From: Terrimonas ginsenosidimutans
GTDB taxonomy: Bacteria > Bacteroidota > Bacteroidia > Chitinophagales > Chitinophagaceae
NCBI RefSeq assembly: GCF_022012415.1
Contig: NZ_JAKLTR010000015.1
Span: 163,355-227,354 of the forward strand
Length of the DNA stretch: 64,000 bases
Reading direction: 5' to 3'
Shown: in pieces, positions 17,838 through 26,625 of the stretch
How the letters are laid out: each line of letters opens with the position of its first letter
How positions within the stretch are numbered: position 1 is the first letter of the stretch
Notes under the pieces: model-generated
Seen by the model: the letters and a program-made list of their open reading frames with translations, nothing else
What the model was told of the DNA's origin: nothing
Databases searched by the model: none
Position numbers and translations under genes: made by a program

Positions 17838-18710
17838 ATGAAGATCTGTCACCTGATATTGACACATAAGAATCCACGGCAGCTGGAGAGGCTTATCAAC
17901 ATACTGCAACACCCAGACGCGGATTTCTACATCCATATCGATAAAAAAACTGACCAGTCCCCGTTTCTGTATCTCGCCGATCAGAAAAATGTATTTTTTG
18001 TAAAGAACAGGACTAAAGTTTACTGGGCTGGTTACGGTACCATACAAGCCACGCTGAACGGCTTTGAAGAGATCTTACCCGCAAAAGAATATGCTTATAT
18101 CAATGTGATCTCCGGCCAGGATTTCCCGATAAAATCAACCCCAGAGATCCATGACTTTTTCAGGACACACCAGGGAACCGAATTTATCACCTGCGAGTCC
18201 ATCGAAGATGAATGGAAAGACGCAGCGCCAAGAGTCCGGAAATATCACCTGATCAACTGGCAGATCCCCGGCAAGTTCAGACTGGAAAAGATCGTCAACA
18301 AGATCATGCCCGCCCGGAAATTCCCGCTCAACCTGCCGGTGGTGGGGAGATCAAACTGGTTCTCACTGACGCCGGCAGCAGCGAAATATGTGCTCGACTT
18401 CCTGGTACAGCACCCGGAGTATGTCCGGTACTTTAAATATACCTGGGGCGGCGACGAGTTTTTCTTCGCAACCATACTCTTCAATTCACCCTTCCGCGAA
18501 CGGATCGCAGACAGCCTGATCTACGTAGACTGGAATGTTCCCGTTACCGGGCACCCCAAACTACTTGACGCAACAGACTTCGGGAAACTGCTGGCTTCAG
18601 ACAAGCTGTTTGCCCGGAAATTCGATACAGATAAAAACGAGGAGATCATCAATATGCTCGAAAAACATTTTGCCCTGGCCATTTCACCATCATTCATTCC
18701 AAACAAGTAA
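17838..18710 (+). CDS. GT14 Core-2/I-branching-like N-acetylglucosaminyltransferase
   Basis: A 290-residue protein matching the bacterial branch of the Core-2/I-branching beta-1,6-GlcNAc transferase family (GT14). It starts MKICHLILTHKNPRQLERLI, has the family phrases FYIHIDKK and YINVISGQDFPIK, a central Trp-rich acceptor region (SNWFSLTPAAAKYVLDF), and WGGDEFFFATIL with the likely catalytic acidic residues. It probably adds a branch or side residue to the surface glycan in the cytoplasm. It is the first gene of a tight operon: the MBOAT gene begins 6 bp after its stop, followed by the SGNH-like and GT39-like genes. Confidence 0.85.
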   Translation: MKICHLILTHKNPRQLERLINILQHPDADFYIHIDKKTDQSPFLYLADQKNVFFVKNRTKVYWAGYGTIQATLNGFEEILPAKEYAYINVISGQDFPIKSTPEIHDFFRTHQGTEFITCESIEDEWKDAAPRVRKYHLINWQIPGKFRLEKIVNKIMPARKFPLNLPVVGRSNWFSLTPAAAKYVLDFLVQHPEYVRYFKYTWGGDEFFFATILFNSPFRERIADSLIYVDWNVPVTGHPKLLDATDFGKLLASDKLFARKFDTDKNEEIINMLEKHFALAISPSFIPNK

Positions 18711-18716
18711 GAAGAT

Positions 18717-20195
18717 ATGTTATTCAATTCGCTAGAATTCCTGGTTTTCTTTCCTGTCGTCACCATTATATACTTCCTGCTGCCTCATAAATGGAGATGG
18801 CTCCATCTGCTGATTGCGAGTTGTGTATTTTATGCGGCCTTCATTCCCGCCTATATCCTGATCCTGTTCGCAACGATCATTATCGACTATATCGCCGGTA
18901 TCCTGATCGAAAATGCGGCCCAGCCCCGGCGGAAAATGTACCTTGCCCTGAGTATCGTGGCAAACGTCGGTGTACTGGCGATCTTCAAATACTATAACTT
19001 CTTTGTGGAGAACGTAAACGTATTGCTGGATTCAGTGGGCATTACGTCGTATGATGTTCCGCTTTGGAATATCATTCTTCCGATCGGCCTGTCCTTCCAC
19101 ACATTCCAGGCAATGAGCTATACGATCGAGGTTTACAGGGGCAACGAAAAAGCAGAAAGACATTTTGGGATCTATGCCCTCTATGTAATGTTCTATCCCC
19201 AGCTTGTCGCCGGTCCGATCGAAAGGCCACAGAACATCTTACACCAGTTCCATGAAAGAAAATATTTCAAGTATGAGAACGTAACAACGGGTCTCAAACT
19301 GATGATGTGGGGTATGTTCAAGAAAGTAGTGATCGCCGACCGGCTCGCCGGCTTTACCGATCCAGTTTTCAACGACCCTCACTCCCACCCTCCCCTGGTG
19401 ATCATCATAGCTATCTTATTTTTCTCCATACAGATCTTCTGCGACTTCTCCGGTTACTCAGACATCGCCCTTGGTTCGGCAAGAGTAATGGGCTTCCGGT
19501 TGATGAAGAATTTCGACAAGCCCTATCATTCAAAGAACATATCCGAGTTCTGGAAAAGATGGCACATATCCCTGTCTACCTGGTTCCGCGATTATCTCTA
19601 TATCTCGTTAGGAGGAAACCGTGTATCAGTACCAAGATGGTATTTCAACCTCTTTTTCGTATTCCTTGTAAGCGGATTCTGGCATGGTGCCGCCTGGACA
19701 TTTATCATCTGGGGCGCCCTTCACGGCGTTTACCTCGTGGCAGCGATCGTACTGGATAAACCTAAAAAAGCGATCAAGGATGCCATAGGTTTAAGCAAAT
19801 TGCCAAAGCTCGATACCGCACAACAGGTTCTTGTAACATTCGGTCTTGTTGCGGTCGCATGGGTATTCTTCCGGGCAAACTCTGTACCCGATGCAATGTA
19901 CATCCTCGGAAAGATCCCCGCCGGTATTGCAGATGGTGTAAAGGTTGCGCTGGGTCAGCTAAGCCCGCATACTGCACTGGCCAACATGCCTGTCTATGGC
20001 ATTGACCTGGTGCTTTCATTTGCAGTGATCGCGTTCCTTGAGATCATACATATTATTCAGACCAAACAAAACATGATCTATGCAATTAATAACAAACCGG
20101 TCTATATCCGCTGGGGTGTTTATTATGCCATGATCTTGATGATCATATTTCTGGGGGTTTATGAAAACCGCCAGTTTATCTATTTCCAGTTTTAA
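18717..20195 (+). CDS. MBOAT-family O-acyltransferase (AlgI-like)
   Basis: A 492-residue polytopic membrane protein of the MBOAT/AlgI type, which passes acetyl or other acyl groups across the membrane for transfer to an exported polysaccharide. It starts MLFNSLEFLVFFPVV, the classic AlgI N-terminus, and contains PIGLSFHTFQAMSYTIEVYRG, PQLVAGPIERP, and the catalytic His in SGFWHGAAWTFIIWGALHG. It sits between the GT14 gene and an SGNH-like partner, the usual AlgI/AlgJ-type pairing. It is one of three acyltransferases in this window (with 34109 and 41017), implying that the glycan carries several acyl groups. Confidence 0.93.
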   Translation: MLFNSLEFLVFFPVVTIIYFLLPHKWRWLHLLIASCVFYAAFIPAYILILFATIIIDYIAGILIENAAQPRRKMYLALSIVANVGVLAIFKYYNFFVENVNVLLDSVGITSYDVPLWNIILPIGLSFHTFQAMSYTIEVYRGNEKAERHFGIYALYVMFYPQLVAGPIERPQNILHQFHERKYFKYENVTTGLKLMMWGMFKKVVIADRLAGFTDPVFNDPHSHPPLVIIIAILFFSIQIFCDFSGYSDIALGSARVMGFRLMKNFDKPYHSKNISEFWKRWHISLSTWFRDYLYISLGGNRVSVPRWYFNLFFVFLVSGFWHGAAWTFIIWGALHGVYLVAAIVLDKPKKAIKDAIGLSKLPKLDTAQQVLVTFGLVAVAWVFFRANSVPDAMYILGKIPAGIADGVKVALGQLSPHTALANMPVYGIDLVLSFAVIAFLEIIHIIQTKQNMIYAINNKPVYIRWGVYYAMILMIIFLGVYENRQFIYFQF

Positions 20196-20205
20196 ATAAA
20201 CCAAG

Positions 20206-21234
20206 ATGTCCGTAAGGAAGTTTCTATTACGATTAGCCTTGTTCTCCATCCCCTTTGTAGGATTGGTAGTGTTATACATAGCACTCGATCCCTTCAAAGT
20301 GATCCGTCATTATGACTCCTATTACATTCCCAATAAGCCAAGCTATATCAGCCTGAACAGGGATTATATTTCGACTCAGCACTGGATCAATCACTACCCG
20401 GAAAAAAAATACGATTCTTATATTCTGGGCAATTCAAGATCGATGTTCTACCGCATCGATGACTGGAAATACCTCATCGGTGAGCCCTATGAGAAATGTT
20501 ATCATTTCGATGCCTCCGGTGAATCTCTATATGGTATTGAAAGAAAGATGAACTTTCTTGTCAACAAAGAAAAGGTGCCGGTGAAAAATGCGCTGCTGGT
20601 CATCGATGCAGAACTGCTTAACCAGACACTCAACTCAGAAGGGCACATTTTTGCCAAACACCCTGCCGTATCAGGCGCATCATCGCTCAGCTTCCAGATG
20701 GGAAGCCTGCAGGCTTTTTTTGATGCCAAGTTCTTTACTTCTTACCTTGATTTCAAGATCAGCGGAGAAGTGAAACCTTATATGAAGAAAGAGTTTCTGA
20801 TGGATGACCGTCCTTTCTTCTATGATCCCGCTACAAATGAAATTCAGCAGAAAGTATTTGAGGAAGTGATCCGCAAAAACCCTGATGATTTCTACAAGCC
20901 GCTGCAGGCAGTGCTGTATGAAAGGGATTCGACACACCTGCAGATCTCCCCGGCGGTGATCAAAGAGAAACAATTGGATCTGATCAACTCACTGGCGAAA
21001 ATGGTAATAGACAACCATATCAATTGCAAGATCGTGATCAGCCCTTTGTACAACCAGAAAAAGATCAACCCCGCGGATCTTGCTATTCTCAAAGAAAAAT
21101 TCGGAGAGAATAATGTGTTTGATTTTTCAGGGATCAACGAATTCACGAAAGACAAACACAACTATTACGAAACATCACATTACCGTCCACACGTTGCGGC
21201 GCAAATCCTGAAGATCGTTTATGGAAAGCAGTAG
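20206..21234 (+). CDS. SGNH-like partner of the MBOAT acyltransferase
   Basis: A 342-residue protein with one N-terminal membrane anchor (about 8-28) and a long extracytoplasmic part. Block I is YILGNSRSMFYRID, where the Ser of GNSRS would be the nucleophile. Near the C-terminus YYETSHYRPHVAAQIL supplies an acidic-x-x-His pair as in AlgJ/AlgX/DltD-type SGNH proteins. It lies 10 bp after the MBOAT gene, so it most likely completes acyl transfer to the glycan in the periplasm. The GDSL Asp is replaced by Asn, which is common in this group. Its end overlaps the next gene by 14 nt. Confidence 0.7.
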   Translation: MSVRKFLLRLALFSIPFVGLVVLYIALDPFKVIRHYDSYYIPNKPSYISLNRDYISTQHWINHYPEKKYDSYILGNSRSMFYRIDDWKYLIGEPYEKCYHFDASGESLYGIERKMNFLVNKEKVPVKNALLVIDAELLNQTLNSEGHIFAKHPAVSGASSLSFQMGSLQAFFDAKFFTSYLDFKISGEVKPYMKKEFLMDDRPFFYDPATNEIQQKVFEEVIRKNPDDFYKPLQAVLYERDSTHLQISPAVIKEKQLDLINSLAKMVIDNHINCKIVISPLYNQKKINPADLAILKEKFGENNVFDFSGINEFTKDKHNYYETSHYRPHVAAQILKIVYGKQ

Positions 21235-22372
21235 CCAGCTTAGTCAAACAGGTATGTGGGGAAGGTTTACCAGCAAACAGATCTTCCTGTTCATCCTTAG
21301 CGCAGGATTTCTGATCAGGCTGGCGGTATCGCTGGGATATCTCCCGCGTATGCATAAAGACTCCTACGACTATTTCAACCAGGCTGATATCCTGCTCAGT
21401 GGCGGCTACGAAAATTTCTTTCCCAATGGATATCCGTTTATCATCGCGCTCTTTAAAATGGCCGGTGGCAACGCGGCGACAGACCTTCTCGCTTTGCTGA
21501 ATGTGATCATGTCCGGACTCTCGGTCTATTTTGTTTACAGGCTTGCAAAAGTGATCTTCAATAATGAAAATGCGGGATTGATCGCAGCCCTGATCATGGC
21601 GTTTTTCCCATCTCAGATCAATTATACACGCTGGCTTACCACAGAGGTTCCTGCAATGTTCTTCATGCTGGGTGGCTTTTATTACTATGTAACAAAAAGA
21701 CAGTGGCTTAGCGGGCTTTTCTTCGGCATTGCAGTGATCGTGCGCACGGAAATACTTCCGATCGTGCTGGTGTTACTGGTACTTGACACATTTCATTTCA
21801 AACGCCTGAACATTGCCTTCATTGCAACACTGCTTCTTCCGATTATTTTCACCGGCAGTTATTGCTATGCAAAAACGGGCGTCTTTGCATTATCGGGACA
21901 TGGCACGGTTAATATCCTGACTTCTGTTACAGCCTCCGGTGGTGATATCGACTGGAGTTTTGATGATAATCATCCCGAGATCAAGACCAGCAAGCAGGCA
22001 TTGGCATTATACTTTGACTACTTTAAAGAAAACCCGGCAGGCTTTCTGAAAGCCCGCTTTATGAATTTCTGGGAGATGTGGGGATATCCTTCCGATATGC
22101 AGGGGAGCAGAGGTACGGCAAGCAGACTGGTGATCGCTGCGGGTAATGTATTTCTGCTGGTATGCGGCATCTCCGCATGGTGGGTGAACAGGAGAAAATT
22201 CAATGTACTGATCATGCTCATTCCGTTTGTGGTGATCACCGGGATCCATATCGTGATGTTCACCATGCAACGATACACGTATCCAGTTGAGCCGTTTATG
22301 ATCCTGCTGAGCGCATGGACGTTGACGAGGATCTTTCAAACAAGAACGTTATTTCCTGATCTGAAATTTTAG
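21221..22372 (+). CDS. GT39-like membrane glycosyltransferase
   Basis: A 383-residue protein with about nine membrane helices. The first extracytoplasmic loop reads PRMHKDSYDYFNQADILLSGGYENFFPNGYP, with the acidic residue and Y/G pattern typical of ArnT/PMT-like GT39 enzymes. A second loop holds FFPSQINYTRWLTTEVPAMFF, also characteristic. It probably transfers a sugar from a polyprenyl-phosphate donor on the outer face of the inner membrane. It is the last gene of the GT14-MBOAT-SGNH operon, overlapping the preceding gene by 14 nt, and is followed at once by a CGCAAAG-type palindrome facing a convergent gene. Confidence 0.8.
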   Translation: MESSSQLSQTGMWGRFTSKQIFLFILSAGFLIRLAVSLGYLPRMHKDSYDYFNQADILLSGGYENFFPNGYPFIIALFKMAGGNAATDLLALLNVIMSGLSVYFVYRLAKVIFNNENAGLIAALIMAFFPSQINYTRWLTTEVPAMFFMLGGFYYYVTKRQWLSGLFFGIAVIVRTEILPIVLVLLVLDTFHFKRLNIAFIATLLLPIIFTGSYCYAKTGVFALSGHGTVNILTSVTASGGDIDWSFDDNHPEIKTSKQALALYFDYFKENPAGFLKARFMNFWEMWGYPSDMQGSRGTASRLVIAAGNVFLLVCGISAWWVNRRKFNVLIMLIPFVVITGIHIVMFTMQRYTYPVEPFMILLSAWTLTRIFQTRTLFPDLKF

Positions 22373-22391
22373 ACAGCTCGACTGTCGTATG

Positions 22392-22494
22392 AGTATCGCA
22401 GAGAGCGCAAGGTAAACGCAAAGGACGCAAAGTAAGATGACCTGCTTTGCGTCCTTTGCGTTTACCTTGCGCTCTCTGCGATACTTTTTACGCC
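22392..22494. repeat. CGCAAAG-type palindrome, copy A (perfect 41-bp arms)
   Basis: Arms 22392-22432 and 22445-22485 are perfect complements around a 12-nt loop. Each arm consists of degenerate 9-11-nt units (CGCAGAGAG, CGCAAGGTAAA, CGCAAAGGA, CGCAAAG). The right arm continues into TTTTTACGCC, a tail shared with the other copies. It lies between the convergent genes ending at 22372 and 22506. Confidence 0.97.
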
Positions 22495-22505
22495 AGGCCC
22501 CTATA

Positions 22506-23669
22506 TTAAGCTCCTTTCGCTATATTATTTGTATAGATCTCTTCAAATTGCTCAGTCCACTTATCCCAGTTCAATACATTCTCAAACCTGGTCCTGCTTG
22601 ATTCGATGAGCTTTTCATACCGCTCCTTATCCTCATAGATCTCCGCGATCAGATCTCCATAAGCAGCACCCTTCGCTTCATAAGGAAGGGTATATCCATT
22701 GATCCCATTCAACACTACATCAGGAACGCCACCTGTTGCCGTTGCGATCGCAGGCATTCCATACGCGTTCGACTCGCAGGCAACGAGCAACGAACAATCC
22801 GCCCTTGTTGGCAATATGAGGAAGTGCGAAGTTTTCAGCAAATGCACGAACTTATCATGGTCCTCCTTCAGGTTCTTATTAAGGAACGGGATCACTTCCA
22901 TATCGGGATGCGAAAACTCCGCCGGAGGGATACATCCGCAAACGATCAGTTTTGCCTTTACTCCTTTGGCGGTGAGATGCTGCAAGGCTTCAAAAGCCAG
23001 CGGACCACCTTTGCGATCCCAGTCAACCGCAAGGAATAACATGGTCAGCACCGGATTTTCCTTTTTCTGCATGATCACTTCACGTCCCGGGATATGATCT
23101 GTATTAGCCCCCATGATCACGACAAATGTATTTTCTTTAGGAAAACCGTAATCCTTGATCGCAGAGTTTGCAGCCCAGTTGGATGCATAGATCGCAACAG
23201 CTGTTTTTTCCAGCGAACGTCGCTCCAGCATGTTCCCTTCACGCAGGGAAATACGGGAAACATTCTTGAATTCCCAGCTATAATACCCGCTGATCAGCGC
23301 ATAAGTAGTATCTGCCATGTACACGATCGGAATGTCCGTTTTCAAAAACGCCACCCCGTCAGACGATGCCGGCGCAACAATACAATCGTATTTCTTTCCG
23401 CTTAATCTTTTATTCAAAACATAAGAGGAATATCTCGCACGCAACCAGCTGTATTTATAGCTGTATTCTTTGCCTGTCAGGATCCGCATTCCTTTCGCCA
23501 GCGCACGAAGAGACAGGTCGATGATCCGGGGAACTTTTACAGGCCCGAGATAATCTACCTCCCCGATATTTCTTTCCAGTGCTTTGCCCAGGTAATAGGT
23601 GATGCCAGACCAGGAACGTTTATCCAACGGATCATTTACGCTGACATAAGCAATTTTGATTCTTTCCAA
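22506..23669 (-). CDS. GT4-type glycosyltransferase
   Basis: A 387-residue GT-B transferase. The N-terminus (IKIAYVSVNDPLDKRSWSGITYYLGKAL) is of the GT4 acceptor-domain type with a glycine-rich first loop. The C-terminal domain shows LFLAVDWDRKGG, a common GT4 strand, and PTRADCSLLVACESNAYGMPAIATATGGVPDVV with a Glu of the E-x7-E type. It probably acts in the cytoplasm on a lipid-linked oligosaccharide. It is monocistronic, between the palindrome copies A and B. Confidence 0.85.
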   Translation of the reverse strand: MERIKIAYVSVNDPLDKRSWSGITYYLGKALERNIGEVDYLGPVKVPRIIDLSLRALAKGMRILTGKEYSYKYSWLRARYSSYVLNKRLSGKKYDCIVAPASSDGVAFLKTDIPIVYMADTTYALISGYYSWEFKNVSRISLREGNMLERRSLEKTAVAIYASNWAANSAIKDYGFPKENTFVVIMGANTDHIPGREVIMQKKENPVLTMLFLAVDWDRKGGPLAFEALQHLTAKGVKAKLIVCGCIPPAEFSHPDMEVIPFLNKNLKEDHDKFVHLLKTSHFLILPTRADCSLLVACESNAYGMPAIATATGGVPDVVLNGINGYTLPYEAKGAAYGDLIAEIYEDKERYEKLIESSRTRFENVLNWDKWTEQFEEIYTNNIAKGA

Positions 23670-24060
23670 AAGGATGCTTTAAAATGTATAAAATCGGCTG
23701 GCGCTGGTTCATTGCTTTGATTTCCAATAAGTCAAGGAAGGAACCGATTGGCTTGCCGGAGCCGGACGGGCGTAAAAGTAATACAAGTCGGGAGTATCGC
23801 AAAGCACCCAAAAACTGCGCAAAGAACGCGAAGAAATCTTAGCGCCCTTTCCGCAGTCTCTGCACACTTTGCGATACTTTTACGCCTTGCCCTAAAGCGA
23901 GGCTACCGTTCACACAAACCTCACACAGAACGTACTCAATGCACTATAACCGTTGGATAAAATCTTTTATCTTTACCCGTCTGTTCATACAACTCCTTAT
24001 TAAGAAGTTCATTATCAGTCTACCAATCAACCGCTACTGCAACTTAAATAAGCTCAACGC
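23670..24060. other. Divergent spacer holding palindrome copy B
   Basis: 391 bp between the GT4 gene and the flippase. No gene is seen. It contains the imperfect CGCAAAG palindrome at 23769-23887 and a possible -7 box (TATCTTTA, 23968-23975) about 90 bp before the flippase start. Confidence 0.6.
23769..23887. repeat. CGCAAAG-type palindrome, copy B (decayed)
   Basis: Outer GGCGTAAAAGTA pairs with TACTTTTACGCC, and inner GTATCGCAAAG pairs with CTTTGCGATAC. The central units (GCACCCAAA, CTGCGCAAAG, AACGCGAAG against CTTAGCGCCC, CCGCAGTCTCTGCAC) pair only partly. It is the only copy in a divergent spacer and the most degraded one. Confidence 0.85.
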
Positions 24061-25440
24061 TTGAAAAAATACTTTTCGTCATACTGGATCAAGTCGGCCT
24101 TTTACACTATTCTGCAACGCTTTTCGATGACCTTGCTGGGTTTTATCAGCTACCTGATCCTGATCCGTTCCCTTTCGACCGCCGAAATGGGCGCCTGGGC
24201 GATATTTCTCGCCGTGACCTCCATCTTCGAGATCTCCAAAACCAACCTGCTGAAAAACGCACATATCCGGTTTGTCAGCATACAGGAAGATCATACCGTA
24301 AAAGCATCGATCGCCTCCAGTGCTTTCCTGATCAATGCTGCGATGAATATAGCGGTGATCATCCTGATCATTTTTGGCGCCGACTGGCTTGGCCGGGTCT
24401 TTAATTCCGTAAACGATCTTCCCGATATGCTCAGATGGTTTATTCCAGGCTTGCTGGGGATGATCATCTTTTCGCACCTTGAAGCTATTCAGCAATCCTT
24501 TCTTGATTTCAAAGGCCCCTTTGCAGGAAATTTCGTTCGCCAGTTATTGTTTTTCTCTGCCGTCTGCGCTCATGCGATCTGGAAGATCCCTTTCTCGTTG
24601 AAACACCTGGCCATGTACCAGTCGATTTCCATCTGGATCGGCACAGGGGTGTTATTCCTCTCCTCAAGAAAATACCTGCTGTATAAATTCAATTACACAA
24701 AACAATGGCTGAAAGAGATCGTGCAGTATGGCGGTTTTATTTTCAGTTCAGGATTTGTAGGCCAACTGTTTGCAAATATCGACCAGTTAATGACGGCAAC
24801 TTTTCTTCGTGCTTCCGATGTCGCTTACTACAATGCGGCAGGCCGGATCAACCAGGTGATCGATATCCCTTCTTATGCAGCATCGGATATCATGTTTCCT
24901 AAAGTGGCGCAGGCTTCACAGGGAGAAGAAAATGGAGATAGAAAAGTAAGATATTTATACGAACGCATGGTGGCGGTCTTACTATCGTTCACCATCCCCG
25001 CAGCGATCTTCGTTATCATATTTCCGCATTTTGTGATCACGATCATTGCAGGAAGCAATGAGTATGCACCTGCAGCGTTGATCTTGCAGATCTACATGGT
25101 GATGGGTATCATGCGACCAATGCAGAACCAATCTGCAAACCTGCTGAACTCTATCGGGAGACCCGGACTTTGCCTGCTGATCAATGCGGTTTCACTGGTT
25201 GTAAACCTTGGAATCAACTATGCCTGTCTTGTTCATTTCGGGTTTTATGGCGCGGCTATAGGAACATTGATCACTTGTATCGTAGGTTCAATTGCCTGGT
25301 ATATTATCATGAAGAAACTGATCGGTGCGAATATGAAGAGCATCTTTGTATATATGATCGATGTATACAAACTGATCTACACCAAAGGAATGGGACTTTT
25401 TCAGAAAGTAGTGCTTAAAAAGGATAACGCAGGTTCATAG
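24061..25440 (+). CDS. Wzx-like polysaccharide flippase
   Basis: A 459-residue membrane protein of the MOP/PST flippase group with 12 or more hydrophobic segments. It begins with TTG; typical features are an N-terminal KSAFYTILQRFSMTLLGFISYLILIRSLSTAEMGAWA and the mid-protein QLFANIDQLMTATFL. It would move the lipid-linked repeat unit across the inner membrane. It is followed by 163 bp and the DUF707 gene on the same strand. No second flippase is seen in the window, so this is the probable Wzx for the ligase/polymerase at 38100. Confidence 0.85.
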   Translation: MKKYFSSYWIKSAFYTILQRFSMTLLGFISYLILIRSLSTAEMGAWAIFLAVTSIFEISKTNLLKNAHIRFVSIQEDHTVKASIASSAFLINAAMNIAVIILIIFGADWLGRVFNSVNDLPDMLRWFIPGLLGMIIFSHLEAIQQSFLDFKGPFAGNFVRQLLFFSAVCAHAIWKIPFSLKHLAMYQSISIWIGTGVLFLSSRKYLLYKFNYTKQWLKEIVQYGGFIFSSGFVGQLFANIDQLMTATFLRASDVAYYNAAGRINQVIDIPSYAASDIMFPKVAQASQGEENGDRKVRYLYERMVAVLLSFTIPAAIFVIIFPHFVITIIAGSNEYAPAALILQIYMVMGIMRPMQNQSANLLNSIGRPGLCLLINAVSLVVNLGINYACLVHFGFYGAAIGTLITCIVGSIAWYIIMKKLIGANMKSIFVYMIDVYKLIYTKGMGLFQKVVLKKDNAGS

Positions 25441-25603
25441 AGAAAAACAGGTTTGAGATCGCAATAAGTTCATAATCATTAAACTAATTCCATACATCGT
25501 ATACACGGTGTTGAAACACGCGAATTGTATAAAACGTTTGGCCTTATTTCATGGATTTACGGCTTTGTCGTATTATTTTTCGCGATAAATTATTTACAGC
25601 TCA

Positions 25604-26461
25604 ATGGCTAACAAGAAAAACATCATCATCGCGCCATGTGGAAACAGGTCGACCTTTTTCCAGGAAAAATGGCAGAAGAACATGGAAGAAAAAGAATTCG
25701 ACCTGTGTCTTCTATTCTACCATGAGCAAATAAATAATCCCTCGCTTTATGAAAGCGCCGATTACTTCTTTCACCTGAAAGGTTTCAAATACCATATGCT
25801 CTATGAGCTGTTCACCAAAGTGAAACCTGAATGGCTGGAAGAATACGAATACTTTTACTTCCTCGATGATGATATTGATATAGACACCCAGGGGATCAAT
25901 CGCATGTTTGCACTCAGCAAAGCGATGGGCTCAGCAATCAGTTGCGCAGCGCTTTCTGCTGACTCCTTCTGCAGCTGGCCGATGTTCAAACAGGAGCCAA
26001 AAGCCTTCTGCAGATTTGTAGGACAGATCGAAGTAATGGCGCCACTCTTTAGTAAAGAAGCATTGAAAACATGTCTCCCTTCTTTTATCGGGAATAAATC
26101 AAGCTGGGGTGTTGACTCCGTATGGTCAAAACAACTGGGCTACCCGGAAGATAAACTCATCGTCTTTGACACTGTGATCATGAAACATACCTTGCCGGTT
26201 GGCCAGGGTGAACTTTATGTAAAGATTGGCGTGAACCCACACGATGAATGGAATGATATCACCGTAAAATTTGGCGCTAAAAAACATAACTATAAAGAGT
26301 ATTCAAGGCTTGAACATGTTTCGTCAAAAAGTCACCGGGTCATTCATTTCCTTAACCAATCAGGATCTTTCTTTGCCCGTCAGCGTAAGAAGATCTCAGA
26401 TTATGACCTGGGCTCCCGCGTAAAAAGCAGAACCAATAAGGCATTGGGTAAAAAGAAATGA
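25604..26461 (+). CDS. DUF707-family putative glycosyltransferase
   Basis: A 285-residue protein resembling DUF707, a family known in plants and scattered bacteria with a likely GT-A fold. Visible features are IIIAPCGNRSTFF at the N-terminus, a YFYFLDDDIDID segment (around residue 85) with the acidic triad expected for metal and nucleotide-sugar binding, WGVDSVWSKQLGYP, and IMKHTLPVG. No signal peptide or membrane helix. Function is not established; a transferase acting on the glycan is inferred from fold hints and from its place after the flippase gene. Palindrome copy C follows. Confidence 0.65.
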   Translation: MANKKNIIIAPCGNRSTFFQEKWQKNMEEKEFDLCLLFYHEQINNPSLYESADYFFHLKGFKYHMLYELFTKVKPEWLEEYEYFYFLDDDIDIDTQGINRMFALSKAMGSAISCAALSADSFCSWPMFKQEPKAFCRFVGQIEVMAPLFSKEALKTCLPSFIGNKSSWGVDSVWSKQLGYPEDKLIVFDTVIMKHTLPVGQGELYVKIGVNPHDEWNDITVKFGAKKHNYKEYSRLEHVSSKSHRVIHFLNQSGSFFARQRKKISDYDLGSRVKSRTNKALGKKK

Positions 26462-26520
26462 TGGAGTACTTCAATAGTACTTCCGGTAATATCATCAGCA
26501 ACTATTGCAGCAGTGTAGTA

Positions 26521-26614
26521 GTATCGCAAAGCGCGCAAAGTAGTCGCGAAGATCGCTATGTATTTCCTTGCGCCCTTTGCGTCTACTTTGCGCGCTTTGC
26601 GATACTCTTACGCC
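26521..26614. repeat. CGCAAAG-type palindrome, copy C
   Basis: Arms 26521-26551 and 26575-26605 pair over 31 bp with two mismatches around a 23-nt centre, followed by the shared tail TCTTACGCC. It lies between the convergent genes ending at 26461 and 26626. Confidence 0.95.
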
Positions 26615-26625
26615 ATGATGATTGC

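Noticed and set aside
17347..17838. 163-codon open frame across a spacer
   Set aside because: It begins inside the T9SS gene in another frame, crosses that gene's terminator, and has no family character.
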